A stretch of DNA of 64,000 nucleotides from assembly GCF_009602705.1 (NCBI RefSeq), contig NZ_VSWH01000001.1:496001-560000 (forward strand), given 5' to 3'. Source of the stretch: Chryseobacterium vaccae (lineage in GTDB: Bacteria; Bacteroidota; Bacteroidia; Flavobacteriales; Weeksellaceae). This document shows, in pieces, positions 43,410 to 52,306 of the stretch. The notes under the pieces were generated by a model, which worked only from the letters and a program-made list of their open reading frames with translations, was not told where the DNA came from and did no database searches. The position numbers and the translations under genes were made by a program. The stretch's first letter is position 1. Every line of letters starts with the position of its first letter.

Positions 43410-43440
43410 AACGTTATAGGTTTCCAAAATCTATAACGTT
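43410..43440. repeat. perfect 10-bp inverted repeat of unknown role
   Basis: AACGTTATAG (43410-43419) and CTATAACGTT (43431-43440) enclose 11 bases. It lies in the 289-bp gap between the efflux operon and the GNAT-MarR pair. It has no T-run and no promoter match nearby. It could be a dimeric regulator site or a repeat remnant. Confidence 0.5.
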
Positions 43441-43589
43441 TAGAAAATCTAACATGAACAAACTGCTCGATGAGCATAAAACGCATCACGGAAATCGTTT
43501 AGTTTTTGTTAAAAAATTTATAAAAGCAAAATTTCGTTTGCGTATATGTAGTCAACTACGTAGTTTTGATGTGTAAAAATTGATATAGT

Positions 43590-44087
43590 ATGGCAATAGA
43601 AATTCAACAAATAGGAAATTCATATTCTACTCAGGTTATAGATCTGATCCTGAATATCCAGCAGAAGGAATTTAATATTCCGATTACCATAGAAGACCAG
43701 CCGGATCTTATGCAGATAGAAGATTTCTACATAAAAACAGGCGGTAACTTTTGGGGAGCTTTTGTGTATGGAGAATTGGTAGGCTCAATCGCTTTGGTTA
43801 AATTTGATGAGCGGGCTGGAGCAATAAGGAAGATGTTTGTAAAAAAAGAATTCAGAGGAAAAGAGCTGAATATTGCACAGTATTTACTGGAAGTTCTGAT
43901 CCGTTTTTGTAAAGAAAATGAAATTAATGACATTTATCTGGGAACCGTTGATGTTCTGAAAGCGGCCATGCGTTTCTATGAGCGTAATCATTTCAGTCAG
44001 GTTGAAAAAGAAAAGCTTCCGGCGCGTTTCCCGTTAATGAGTGCGGATAATGCGTTCTATCATTTAAACATCAATACCAGCGTATGA
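43590..44087 (+). CDS. GNAT-family N-acetyltransferase, coupled to a MarR regulator
   Basis: A 165-residue acetyltransferase with the motif AIRKMFVKKEFRGKELNIAQYLLEVLIRFCKENEI and DIYLGTVDVLKAAMRFYERNHFSQVE. The substrate is unknown. Its stop codon overlaps the MarR start by four bases, so the two are translationally coupled. A GNAT gene joined to a MarR gene often forms a stress- or drug-responsive pair. Confidence 0.87.
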   Translation: MAIEIQQIGNSYSTQVIDLILNIQQKEFNIPITIEDQPDLMQIEDFYIKTGGNFWGAFVYGELVGSIALVKFDERAGAIRKMFVKKEFRGKELNIAQYLLEVLIRFCKENEINDIYLGTVDVLKAAMRFYERNHFSQVEKEKLPARFPLMSADNAFYHLNINTSV

Positions 44088-44563
44088 ATATAATAGACGA
44101 ATCAGGTATTCTGGCCATATCTACAAGGCTTCAGAGGCTTAGTGAGCAATTGAGAAAAGACGGAGCTCTGATCTATAAAACCTTCGGTATTGACTTTGAA
44201 CCTAAATGGTTTCCGGTGATATTCACATTACATCATAAAAAAACACTTAGTGTTGTAGAAATTGCTAATGAAATAGGGTATACTCATCCTTCCACCATCA
44301 GTCTTCTCAAAGAGCTGGAGAAACAGAAACTTATCCTCTCCAAAAAAGATAAACAGGACGAACGCAGAAGACTGATTGAGCTGGCTCCAAAAGGAAGCGA
44401 ACTGATTGAAAAAATGAAGCCGGTATGGGAGCTGATGTCCAAAGTGCTGGGAGAGATTGCAGACAATGAAAATCATCTGCTTACGGCCATCAATGAAGCA
44501 GAGGAGAAAATAGCGGAACAGTCATTTTATCAAAGGGCAATGTATAATAAAAACAAACTGTAG
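44084..44563 (+). CDS. MarR-family transcriptional regulator
   Basis: A 159-residue regulator. The helix-turn-helix is KKTLSVVEIANEIGYTHPSTISLLKELEKQKLI, followed by the wing DKQDERRRLIELAPKG. Long helices at both ends form the dimer. It overlaps the upstream acetyltransferase gene and is followed by an 84-residue protein after 65 bp. Confidence 0.88.
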   Translation: MNIIDESGILAISTRLQRLSEQLRKDGALIYKTFGIDFEPKWFPVIFTLHHKKTLSVVEIANEIGYTHPSTISLLKELEKQKLILSKKDKQDERRRLIELAPKGSELIEKMKPVWELMSKVLGEIADNENHLLTAINEAEEKIAEQSFYQRAMYNKNKL

Positions 44564-44627
44564 TATTGGTTGTTTTTCATCAATAGACGAAACTATTTTA
44601 CTTTATAATTGTATTAAACTAATAACT

Positions 44628-44882
44628 ATGACAAAAGAAGAATTAATAAGTATTCTTGAAATATGCAATAAAGCTACCCAAGCTCCCTGGACCTCTTGTA
44701 TTGAGGGAAGAGATTTCGATTCCGGTTCCGGATTTATCATGACAGGAAAAGATGAAAACAGGGATTATGATATTGAATTTGTATCTATAAAATCCGCAGA
44801 TCAGGATTTTATCGCCATGGCCAGAAACGTCATTCCTAAACTAGTTGATGACATTTTAAGATTAAAAAATATAAATATCTGA
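44628..44882 (+). CDS. hypothetical protein
   Basis: An 84-residue soluble protein. The central segment PWTSCIEGRDFDSGSGFIMTGKDENRDYDIEFVSIKSADQDFIAMARNVIPKLVDDIL resembles a small recurrent family of phage- and chromosome-encoded proteins that begin with NAATPAPWTS-like residues and contain xxDxxFIAxARxxxPxLL. The family has no known function. It is followed by a clear terminator. Confidence 0.7.
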   Translation: MTKEELISILEICNKATQAPWTSCIEGRDFDSGSGFIMTGKDENRDYDIEFVSIKSADQDFIAMARNVIPKLVDDILRLKNINI

Positions 44883-44959
44883 ATACTGATTCCATTATTC
44901 TCTCACTGCTATCGCACGAATCCTTTCGTATAACCGATAATAATACAAAGACCCCTGCT

Positions 44960-44987
44960 CTCCGAAGTTTGCAGCTTCGGAGTTTTA
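44960..44987 (+). terminator. intrinsic terminator
   Basis: CTCCGAAG (44960-44967) pairs perfectly with CTTCGGAG (44975-44982), followed by TTTTAT. It ends the 84-residue gene unit. Confidence 0.7.
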
Positions 44988-45083
44988 TGCATTTATTTAC
45001 GAAAAGCTTATAAAAATGCTTCCCTCAATAAATGAATTTTTCTGATTATAATCTGCCCTCAGTTTAAAGCTATATTTTAAATA

Positions 45084-45881
45084 CTACCGTCTTCCCCCAG
45101 TTTTCCTTAAATCTGATGGTCTCGACTGTGTAAACTCATGAAAAGTATCACTAAACGAGCTGATAGAGCTGTAACCCACATCATCAGCAATTTCATTAAT
45201 CGGTTTATCTGTATTGAGAAGCAGCTCAATGGCTTTGATAATCCTTAATGTTTTCAGATACTGAAGAAAAGAAATATCCATATCAGCTTTAAAGAGGCGT
45301 GAAAGTGTGCGTTCACTCAGTCCGAATTTTTCACTGATGCTGGCCAGACTGTGTTTTCCTTCTATATTCTGTTCCAGGTACGAGACAATTTTCATCATCT
45401 GTTTGTTTTGGGTAGCAGGAAGAATGATCGGTAAAGGTTGTTGATGAGTTTTTGGGAGTATTTTTTTTAAAGCTACTAAAAATTCAAAATTTTCGTTGGC
45501 CTTGGTGACATGTCTTTCGTCCCAGATTTCAGTGTATTTGATCATCTGTATAAGCAGTTCGGAAGCAGGATATATTCCCAGCCTGCCAAAGAAAGGATCA
45601 GACAGGTCATCATGCGCATAAAAGTAAAGAGATCTCAATACCGTTGCAGAATGCCCGATCTGCAGGATATGTTCCATTCCCTGAGGAATCCAGAAAAAAT
45701 GTCTCGCAGGAACTACATACGTACGGTTGTCTATCGTAATATAAGCAATCCCGCCTTCCACATAGCTCAGCTGTCCTTTCGCATGTTTGTGAAAAGGAAT
45801 GAGTTTCTCCGATTTTTCGTGCATAACAAATACACTGTCATCATGTTTATCGATATCCGGAAGTGCCGCAATTAAGCCCAT
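45084..45881 (-). CDS. AraC-family transcriptional regulator
   Basis: A protein of about 265 residues with an N-terminal cupin-type sensing domain (FHKHAKGQLSYVEGGIAYITIDNRTYVVPARHFFWIPQGMEHILQI) and the C-terminal double helix-turn-helix (EGKHSLASISEKFGLSERTLSRLFKADMDISFLQYLKTLRIIKAIELLLNTDKPINEIADDVGYSSISSFSDTFHEFTQSRPSDLRK). The start at 45881 is chosen because a promoter -7 element lies just upstream. A longer frame to 45980 would run through the promoter. It is divergent from the TolC-HlyD-MFS efflux cassette and probably regulates it. Confidence 0.87.
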   Translation of the reverse strand: MGLIAALPDIDKHDDSVFVMHEKSEKLIPFHKHAKGQLSYVEGGIAYITIDNRTYVVPARHFFWIPQGMEHILQIGHSATVLRSLYFYAHDDLSDPFFGRLGIYPASELLIQMIKYTEIWDERHVTKANENFEFLVALKKILPKTHQQPLPIILPATQNKQMMKIVSYLEQNIEGKHSLASISEKFGLSERTLSRLFKADMDISFLQYLKTLRIIKAIELLLNTDKPINEIADDVGYSSISSFSDTFHEFTQSRPSDLRKTGGRR

Positions 45882-45908
45882 AAAATAATTGAAAATAGAA
45901 TGAAAAAA

Positions 45909-45916
45909 CAAAGATA
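45909..45916 (-). promoter_or_regulatory. -7 element of the AraC regulator promoter
   Basis: On the minus strand TATCTTTG, a full match to TAnnTTTG, 28 bases upstream of the chosen start codon. No TTG at -33. Confidence 0.45.
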
Positions 45917-46012
45917 ATAATTTGGCCGGAATCATGTAAAACTTGACTATTTTAGATAAAAATAATTTCAGGAGAGCCAATAAATTTGCAGTGCAATAAT
46001 TCGAAAAATCAG

Positions 46013-47335
46013 ATGAAAATCTATCTCACCGGACTGCTGATCCTTGGAAGTTCCCATGTTGCAACAGCACAGACAGGCAGTCCCGCCAATGACACTGTAA
46101 GGCTTAGTTTAAGAGACGCATGGCAAAGAGCCGAAGACAACAGCCGCCACATCAGAATCAGAAATATAGAAACAGAAATAGCCGATGCTGAGCTGAAAGA
46201 CGCCAAAAGAGAACGCCTCCCGGAAATTGAAATCAAAGGTTCCGCAGAAAAAGCTTCCAACATCCCCATTTATGAAAACGGACTGTTTTCCAAACCTACG
46301 CAACACGAAGTAATTCACACTCTCTACCGGGCCGGAGCAGATTTTTACCTGAATATCTATAACGGAAACAAGCTGAATCTGAAGATCAAAGAAGAAGGAA
46401 CCCTGCAAAAGATCAGGGGAATCCAGAAAGAGCAGGCGGTGTCTGATATTCACTATAAAACCTCAGCGCTTTACCTTGAGCTTCAGAAAGCATTCATTTT
46501 CAGAGACCTGATCAAACAGGACATTGTTGATCAGAAAGCACAGCTGAAAGAAATAAAATCCCTGTATAAAAACGGAGTAGTCCTGAAAAGTGATCTACTG
46601 CGGGTAGAATTGGAACTTTCACGCCGTGAAATGGCCCTTATCTCCATTAAAAATGATATCCTCATCGCTACCCAGAAGCTGAATATTATTTTAGGATTTC
46701 CTGATGAGCAGACCGTTGTTCCTGAAGTTCCTTTTAATCAATGGGAAGAAAATATTACGTATGAAGAATATGTGAAAAGAGCTTTAAAACATTCTTTTGA
46801 TTATCATATTTCAGAACAGCAGACTGAATTAAGTATTATAAAGCTCAAGCAGGTAAAAGCGAATGTGAGCCCGAAAGTAGGCTTATATGGAGAATTTTAC
46901 TATGCCAATCCACAGATCTTTCTATATCCTTATAATCCTTATTGGTATTCATTAGGGGTTGTGGGAGTAAAAGCTTCATTCTCGTTGTCTTCCCTGTATC
47001 ATAACCCTCAAAAGGTAAAAGCAGCCAGATTGGAATTCGAAAAAGAAGAGGAAGCCCACAAAGATACAGAGGATAAAGTGCGCCAGAAGGTGAAAGAAGC
47101 CTATCTGAGATATGAGGAAGCTCTTGAACAGATTAAAGTAGCAGAAGCCAACGTGGTGCAGGCTAAAGAAAATGCACGGATAATTAAAAATACCTACTTC
47201 AGCCAGACCTCACTGGTAACGGATCTTCTTGACGCAGACATTCAGCTGCTTCAGACAAAATTCGAGTTGGAAGCCGCTAAAATTACAGCACAGAATAATT
47301 ATTATTTATTACAGAATATCATAGGGACCTTATAA
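46013..47335 (+). CDS. TolC-family outer-membrane efflux protein
   Basis: A protein of about 440 residues with a signal peptide (MKIYLTGLLILGSSHVATAQ). Two homologous coiled-coil repeats follow (SLRDAWQRAEDNSRHIRIRNIETEIADAELKDAKRERLPEIEIKGSAEKA, and later VKRALKHSFDYHISEQQTELSIIKLKQVKANVSPKVGLYGEFYYANP), ending in the helical hairpin YEEALEQIKVAEANVVQAKENARIIKNTYFSQTSLVTDLLDADIQLLQTK. It is the channel of a tripartite pump with the HlyD and MFS genes that follow. The ATG is preferred over a TTG nine codons upstream. Confidence 0.92.
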   Translation: MKIYLTGLLILGSSHVATAQTGSPANDTVRLSLRDAWQRAEDNSRHIRIRNIETEIADAELKDAKRERLPEIEIKGSAEKASNIPIYENGLFSKPTQHEVIHTLYRAGADFYLNIYNGNKLNLKIKEEGTLQKIRGIQKEQAVSDIHYKTSALYLELQKAFIFRDLIKQDIVDQKAQLKEIKSLYKNGVVLKSDLLRVELELSRREMALISIKNDILIATQKLNIILGFPDEQTVVPEVPFNQWEENITYEEYVKRALKHSFDYHISEQQTELSIIKLKQVKANVSPKVGLYGEFYYANPQIFLYPYNPYWYSLGVVGVKASFSLSSLYHNPQKVKAARLEFEKEEEAHKDTEDKVRQKVKEAYLRYEEALEQIKVAEANVVQAKENARIIKNTYFSQTSLVTDLLDADIQLLQTKFELEAAKITAQNNYYLLQNIIGTL

Positions 47336-47339
47336 TACA

Positions 47340-48404
47340 ATGAAAAAAAAATACACGCCCACAGACAGACTCATTACCAGAATTACAGGATGGATAGCTG
47401 CTTTTATAGTCGCAGGACTTGCCATATGGGGCATTATCAGCCTTTTTAGCTTTTACAAATATGAACAAACCAATGATGCACAGGTTCAGGAGTATGTAAA
47501 TCCTGTTATTTCAAGAGCCGGGGGATTCATTGTTGATGTTAAATTTGAGGAGAACCAGGAAGTCAAAAAAGGCGATACTCTTCTGGTCATCGATAACCGT
47601 GAATATAAATTACAGCAGGAGCAGACACAGGCTGCAATCCAAAAAGCCCGCGCAGAGCTAAGGGTGCTGGAAAGCAATACCCACACAACTGAAAAAGAAG
47701 CGGCTTCTGCCTTAGCACAGGTTGAAGCCAGTAAAGCCAAGGTCTGGAAACAGGAGCTTGACTATAAGCGATACCAGGATCTTTACAATGAAGAATCTGC
47801 AACAAGACAACGCCTTGAAGATATCAAAGCCGGATTGGACGTCAATAAAAGCGATTATAAATCTTCGCAGGATAACTATGCGGCTTCCCGATCTAAAATT
47901 AATGATATCCAGGCTGAAAAAAAAGTGGTACGGGCAGAAATTGCAAAATTGGAAGCGCTGCTGGACCGTCATAAACTTGACGTAAGCTACACGGTAATTA
48001 CAGCTCCTTATGACGGAAGAATGGGAAGAAGAACCGTAGAAGCTGGGCAAATGATTGATGCCGGAGAAACGCTTGCTTTCATCGTGAATAATGAAACAGA
48101 TAAATGGGTGGTTGCCAATTATAAAGAGACACAGATCAGGGATATGCATATCGGGGATCATGTAAAGATTGTAGCGGATTCCTATCCCGATCAGGAATTT
48201 CAGGGGACGATCATTTCCCTGTCTCCGGCTACAGGTTCCAGCTTTTCCCTGCTGCCTCCGGATAATTCTACAGGGAATTATGTGAAAATTGTACAGCGTA
48301 TTCCGGTAAGGATCAGAATAGATGGAAAGAGAAAAGATATAGAGGTTCTTAAAGTGGGAATGAATGTGAATGTATATGCCCAGAAAAAACGTTTCAATGG
48401 TTAG
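47340..48404 (+). CDS. HlyD/EmrA-family membrane fusion protein
   Basis: A 354-residue adaptor with one N-terminal membrane segment (ITGWIAAFIVAGLAIWGIISLFSFYKYEQTNDAQVQEYVNPVISRAGGFI, the EmrA hallmark). A lipoyl domain (VKFEENQEVKKGDTLLVIDNREYKLQQEQ), a long coiled-coil hairpin and the second lipoyl and barrel parts (VSYTVITAPYDGRMGRRTVEAGQMIDAGE) follow. It starts four bases after the TolC gene and overlaps the MFS gene by eight bases. Confidence 0.93.
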   Translation: MKKKYTPTDRLITRITGWIAAFIVAGLAIWGIISLFSFYKYEQTNDAQVQEYVNPVISRAGGFIVDVKFEENQEVKKGDTLLVIDNREYKLQQEQTQAAIQKARAELRVLESNTHTTEKEAASALAQVEASKAKVWKQELDYKRYQDLYNEESATRQRLEDIKAGLDVNKSDYKSSQDNYAASRSKINDIQAEKKVVRAEIAKLEALLDRHKLDVSYTVITAPYDGRMGRRTVEAGQMIDAGETLAFIVNNETDKWVVANYKETQIRDMHIGDHVKIVADSYPDQEFQGTIISLSPATGSSFSLLPPDNSTGNYVKIVQRIPVRIRIDGKRKDIEVLKVGMNVNVYAQKKRFNG

Positions 48405-49986
48405 AAAAGTTCCGTTTTTTAAAAGCTGGATCCCCGAATGGCTCATTAAGATCATTCTTTTCCTGATGACCCTTCCCGGAATCACCATATTTTTTCTTCC
48501 TTTGGCGAATGTCAATGCAGCAGCAGGATATTACGGCTGTGAGCCGGCTGATATTCAGTTTTCTGTAGCTTTGTTTTATGCCGGATATGTCGGATTTTAT
48601 AGCCTGGAAAGAAGGTTTTTCAGCTTTCTTGCCGCCAAAGAATATTTTCTCTTATTCATGACGCTGCAGATCACAGCATGCCTGATATGTTATTGTACGA
48701 AGGAAATTTATGTTCTCTTTCCTGTACGTTTTCTCCAGGGAATGCTGTTTGCCTGTAATGTCAACCTGTCATTAACTTTAATTTTTACAAGGCTGAGCAG
48801 TGAAAGAGCTCGGGAGATCAGCTTTTCCGTATTTTTCGGAATTCTCATCTGCGCCTTGCCATTCAATAACCTGATTACGGCAAACCTCATCGATTCCTAT
48901 AATTTTAATATCATCTACAAGGGAGCGATATTTTTATATGTACCGGGATTTATTTTTCTGGCTGCTGCCATGAGACATTACCGGATCAGTGCAAGATTTC
49001 CTTTATACAAACTGGATTGGGAAAGCTTTGCCCTCTACAGTGCGATGCTGGTGCTTATCGGCTATATCATGATTTTCGGACAGGAATATTACTGGCTGGA
49101 AGATAAGCGCATTTTAGGAAGTGTAATAGCCATTGCGGTTCTGTCAGTTTTATCTATATTTCGTCAGAAGGCCATGAAAAGGCCTTATATTGATCCGCGT
49201 GTTTTCAGATACCGTAATTTTAAAGTAGGGCTCGTCATTCTTTTTGTCATGTACATCTGCCGTTTTGCATCAGGAATTACTAATAATTACTTTATTTCCG
49301 CACTTCATTTTGACCCGTTTTATCTTTCCTATATCAATATTTTTAATATTCTGGGATTGGTTGCAGGGGTAATCATTGCGTGCTGTATGGTTCTTCAGAA
49401 GAAAAATATACGGTATATCTGGGGGCCGGGTTTTCTGCTGCTCCTGATATTTCATGCGGTGATGTATTTTTCATTTGATGTGCAGGCGGATGAGTTCAAC
49501 TATTATATTCCGCTGTTTATCCAAGGGTTAGGAGTAGGGTTGATTATGGTGCCTACCATTATTTTCATTATTTCTTCAGTTCCTGCATCCATCGGGCCTT
49601 CTGCGGCTGCTACAGCGCTTGCCATCAGATATCTGGGATTTTGTGTAAGCATTGCCCTTATCAATTTTTTTGAACTTTTTGAAAAAAGCAGGCATTATAA
49701 TGCTTTTCAGGACCATCTCAGCGAAATAGATCCTGCCGTTAGGAACTTTATTCACAGCCAGACGGCAAAACTCAGCAGCAAAGGAATGCCTGAAGACCAT
49801 GCGTTGAAAGGAGCGGATAAGCTTTTAGCTGCAAGGATGAATGTACAAAGCCAGGTTCGCTTTGCCATGGATTATTATGAAATGATGGTCTGGATTCTTT
49901 TCGTATCTCTGCTATTGATTCTTCTTTTTCCTTATCTGAATCGTACAGCGCTGTATCTGAAATCAAGACGCCTGTCTCCTGCATAA
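48397..49986 (+). CDS. MFS transporter, DHA2/EmrB type
   Basis: A protein of about 529 residues with roughly 14 hydrophobic segments, the DHA2 drug-proton antiporter arrangement that pairs with EmrA-like adaptors. Segments such as FSVALFYAGYVGFYSLERRFFSFLAAKEYF and YIPLFIQGLGVGLIMVPTIIFIISSVPASIGPSAAATALAIRYLGFCVSIALINFF match the family core. Sequence similarity to EmrB is low in the N-terminal half. The start at 48397 overlaps the adaptor stop. It completes an EmrAB-TolC-type pump, divergent from an AraC regulator. Confidence 0.88.
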   Translation: MVRKVPFFKSWIPEWLIKIILFLMTLPGITIFFLPLANVNAAAGYYGCEPADIQFSVALFYAGYVGFYSLERRFFSFLAAKEYFLLFMTLQITACLICYCTKEIYVLFPVRFLQGMLFACNVNLSLTLIFTRLSSERAREISFSVFFGILICALPFNNLITANLIDSYNFNIIYKGAIFLYVPGFIFLAAAMRHYRISARFPLYKLDWESFALYSAMLVLIGYIMIFGQEYYWLEDKRILGSVIAIAVLSVLSIFRQKAMKRPYIDPRVFRYRNFKVGLVILFVMYICRFASGITNNYFISALHFDPFYLSYINIFNILGLVAGVIIACCMVLQKKNIRYIWGPGFLLLLIFHAVMYFSFDVQADEFNYYIPLFIQGLGVGLIMVPTIIFIISSVPASIGPSAAATALAIRYLGFCVSIALINFFELFEKSRHYNAFQDHLSEIDPAVRNFIHSQTAKLSSKGMPEDHALKGADKLLAARMNVQSQVRFAMDYYEMMVWILFVSLLLILLFPYLNRTALYLKSRRLSPA

Positions 49987-50016
49987 GTTATTACTCTTAC
50001 TTTTAAATAAATAATA

Positions 50017-50433
50017 ATGAATAAAATAATCAGAATTTTCTCTCTTATTTCACTGGTGTTCCTTCTTTTTTCCTGTGGAAATGATGACCGGACTTTTCAG
50101 CTAAAAACGGTGAAACTTACGGAATATACACGACGTGAATCACTTCCGGAACAGAACCTCTACATCAAGGTTTTCAAAGATGAAATTCCCACCAGTATTG
50201 CCCAGACGGAAACCTATCCAAATAGTCTTCCGCTTCCGGTTGTTCTTAAAGTCCATCCGTCACCGGAGATGAATTTATATGCAGAATCTTATCATATCGA
50301 GCTTTGGGGTGACGTTACCGGATATATCGGAAACTGCTCCGTCAATATGGACAATTATAAGATTGTTTTCCCGATAGATATGGAAGTTAAAAGCGAAAAC
50401 CTGGAAGTCTCTTTACAGGGAAGCTGGAGGTAA
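50017..50433 (+). CDS. lipoprotein of unknown function
   Basis: A 138-residue protein with a lipoprotein signal (MNKIIRIFSLISLVFLLFSC). The mature domain is beta-rich (NLYIKVFKDEIPTSIAQTETYPNSLPLPVVLKVHPSPEMNLYAESYHIELWGDVTGYIGNCSVNMDNYKIVFPIDMEV), perhaps an immunoglobulin-like or C2-like sandwich. No family was recognised. It starts 31 bp after the MFS transporter gene and may be co-transcribed. Confidence 0.75.
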   Translation: MNKIIRIFSLISLVFLLFSCGNDDRTFQLKTVKLTEYTRRESLPEQNLYIKVFKDEIPTSIAQTETYPNSLPLPVVLKVHPSPEMNLYAESYHIELWGDVTGYIGNCSVNMDNYKIVFPIDMEVKSENLEVSLQGSWR

Positions 50434-50532
50434 TTTTAAAATTGGGAAAACGAAAGAGATTAGGTCAGTGTATGAAGGGGAGTAAATTGTACAGAAAAAG
50501 ATTGTTCGTATATTTAAGCGTAAATTTTGATT

Positions 50533-51516
50533 ATGAGATTGACTGTATTTTTTATCATGATAGGCAGTGCTCTGTCCAATGCCAGTGCACAGGATCTTAT
50601 TCCCTATAATAAAAATGAGAAATTTGGATTGTGTGACATTCATGGAAAAATAAAACTGGAACCTCAATATAATGATATTTCCTTTTTTAAGCCTAAACTG
50701 AATGGATATTCCATAGAAAAAGATGGAAAATTCGGGCTTATGAATCAGGCATTACAAACGGTGATTTCTCCTCTGGCTGATCAACCTATATTCGGCAGCG
50801 GGGAGCATCTGATTGCAAAAAGCGGGAATGAACTGATCTACTATGATAAAAACTACAAAGAGACACAAAGACGGCAGTTAAATACTTCCGCAAAAGAAAG
50901 CGGGTTGGTATATCCAGCCGATTATCCTCAGCAGTCTGGCTATAGCAGGGAAGAGGTTCTGAAAATGTTTAAGGAAAAATTCGGAAATAAATACAAAGCT
51001 GTAGAACTCAACGTCGTTTCTGCCAATAACACTTATTTTCACATTGAATCCTTTTCAGAAGGAAAGAGAAAAAGTGAAGGACTGTTTCTTCCCAAAACAA
51101 AAACATTCATGCTTAATGATGGGCAGATTAGTTACCAGTCTGCGGTCTGGATACCTTCCAAAAAGTGCTATTATATAAAAATAAAACAGGGCAACGATAA
51201 AGGAGTAATTACGCATGATGGAAAAACTGTTTTCGAATCCAAACAATACTCATATCTGGCAGTAATGCCGAATTATATTGCTTATACAGAACCGGGAACC
51301 ACTACCGGAACAATCGCTTTTTATTATATAATCAGCTCCGGAAAATCTATTGAAAATGAATTTTCAAGTTTCAGATATTCCACAACTGTCTCAGATCAAG
51401 GAAAAGAATTTGAAGTCTTTTCAGCCGTCGTAGAAAATCCTGATCTGCATAAAAGCGCACAGGTCTTCATTGGAGAAAATGGAATGAAATACTATGACCT
51501 TGATTTTGTAAAGTAG
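50533..51516 (+). CDS. exported WG-repeat-like protein
   Basis: A protein of about 327 residues with a signal peptide (MRLTVFFIMIGSALSNASAQ). The first mature part holds two WG-like repeats of the form KNEKFGLCDIHGKIKLEPQYNDISFF and KDGKFGLMNQALQTVISPL, in which the usual Trp-Gly is Phe-Gly. The rest is a single beta-propeller-like pattern. WG-repeat proteins are frequent in Bacteroidota envelopes and are of unknown function. The ATG is preferred over an upstream TTG. Confidence 0.75.
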   Translation: MRLTVFFIMIGSALSNASAQDLIPYNKNEKFGLCDIHGKIKLEPQYNDISFFKPKLNGYSIEKDGKFGLMNQALQTVISPLADQPIFGSGEHLIAKSGNELIYYDKNYKETQRRQLNTSAKESGLVYPADYPQQSGYSREEVLKMFKEKFGNKYKAVELNVVSANNTYFHIESFSEGKRKSEGLFLPKTKTFMLNDGQISYQSAVWIPSKKCYYIKIKQGNDKGVITHDGKTVFESKQYSYLAVMPNYIAYTEPGTTTGTIAFYYIISSGKSIENEFSSFRYSTTVSDQGKEFEVFSAVVENPDLHKSAQVFIGENGMKYYDLDFVK

Positions 51517-51635
51517 TGTGTGATCTCCGGAATTTTCCCTAAGATTAAAAGCTGCGATTTTTATTAGCTATCCAATAAAAGATCTGTGTTGTCTGTAAAA
51601 TGATTCCGTAAATTGAAAACATAAAATCAAACACC

Positions 51636-52277
51636 ATGAACAAGATATTCCAATTCAACTGCTGTCTTACCAACGGCATGAATTATTTTATTGCAGCAGA
51701 TCCGTATGCTTTGTTAGCGTTCAAAAAACGGAATCATCTTTCGGATAACCTGCTGACCGAGTTTACGACGAATGAGAGCGGTGACAATGTGGTCCGTGAA
51801 GGTATTATGATAGCGCTGGAAGGCTGCGAGATTGTACCACACACCATTTATCTCAATTTGGATGAAACATACAAGGTGTTGGAAGAAGAACAAAACGATT
51901 TCCAGTTTAGGGAAAGCGATTATCCCTTAAAAATTGAAAATGGTGTTTTTTGTGCCTTTGCCATAGGATATTTACAGAACTTTACTGAAGAGACCGTTGA
52001 GAGACTCTTAGCGCTTCATCGAAATAATGGATATGCCATTGCGGACATAGAAAATGGATGGTATTCGGTTGAGATTTTGGCAGGACTTACACAGCAGAAT
52101 TTTGAAAAATCTGCCTATCACTGGGGCGAAATAATGGACGATATGGAGCCTACTTTTGAATTTTGCCTGAAAAAAACCGATGCAGCTCCGCAACTGACGG
52201 CAAAACTCAACCGGAATTATGCTATAGAAATTAATAAAGAAATGTATAAGGAACGGAGAGTTTTTAAAGAACAGTAA
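51636..52277 (+). CDS. hypothetical protein, possibly immunity-like
   Basis: A 213-residue acidic protein without a signal peptide. It shows an alpha/beta pattern (NKIFQFNCCLTNGMNYFIAADPYALLAFKKRNHLSDNLLTEF, FAIGYLQNFTEETVERLLALHRNNGYAIADIENGWYSVEILAG) and ends in a charged tail. No family was recognised. Its size, acidity and place beside other orphan genes are those of immunity proteins to polymorphic toxins, but no toxin gene is visible, so this stays a guess. Confidence 0.6.
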   Translation: MNKIFQFNCCLTNGMNYFIAADPYALLAFKKRNHLSDNLLTEFTTNESGDNVVREGIMIALEGCEIVPHTIYLNLDETYKVLEEEQNDFQFRESDYPLKIENGVFCAFAIGYLQNFTEETVERLLALHRNNGYAIADIENGWYSVEILAGLTQQNFEKSAYHWGEIMDDMEPTFEFCLKKTDAAPQLTAKLNRNYAIEINKEMYKERRVFKEQ

Positions 52278-52306
52278 AAAATCATAGCTATACCAATCAG
52301 ATATTT

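Noticed and set aside
43331..43576. An 81-codon open frame after the efflux operon
   Set aside because: It begins inside the terminator stem and runs through an inverted repeat; no protein-like pattern.
47712..48515. A 267-codon open frame on the minus strand
   Set aside because: It lies wholly antisense to the HlyD and MFS genes, has no domain-like pattern, and its composition is that of a reverse frame.
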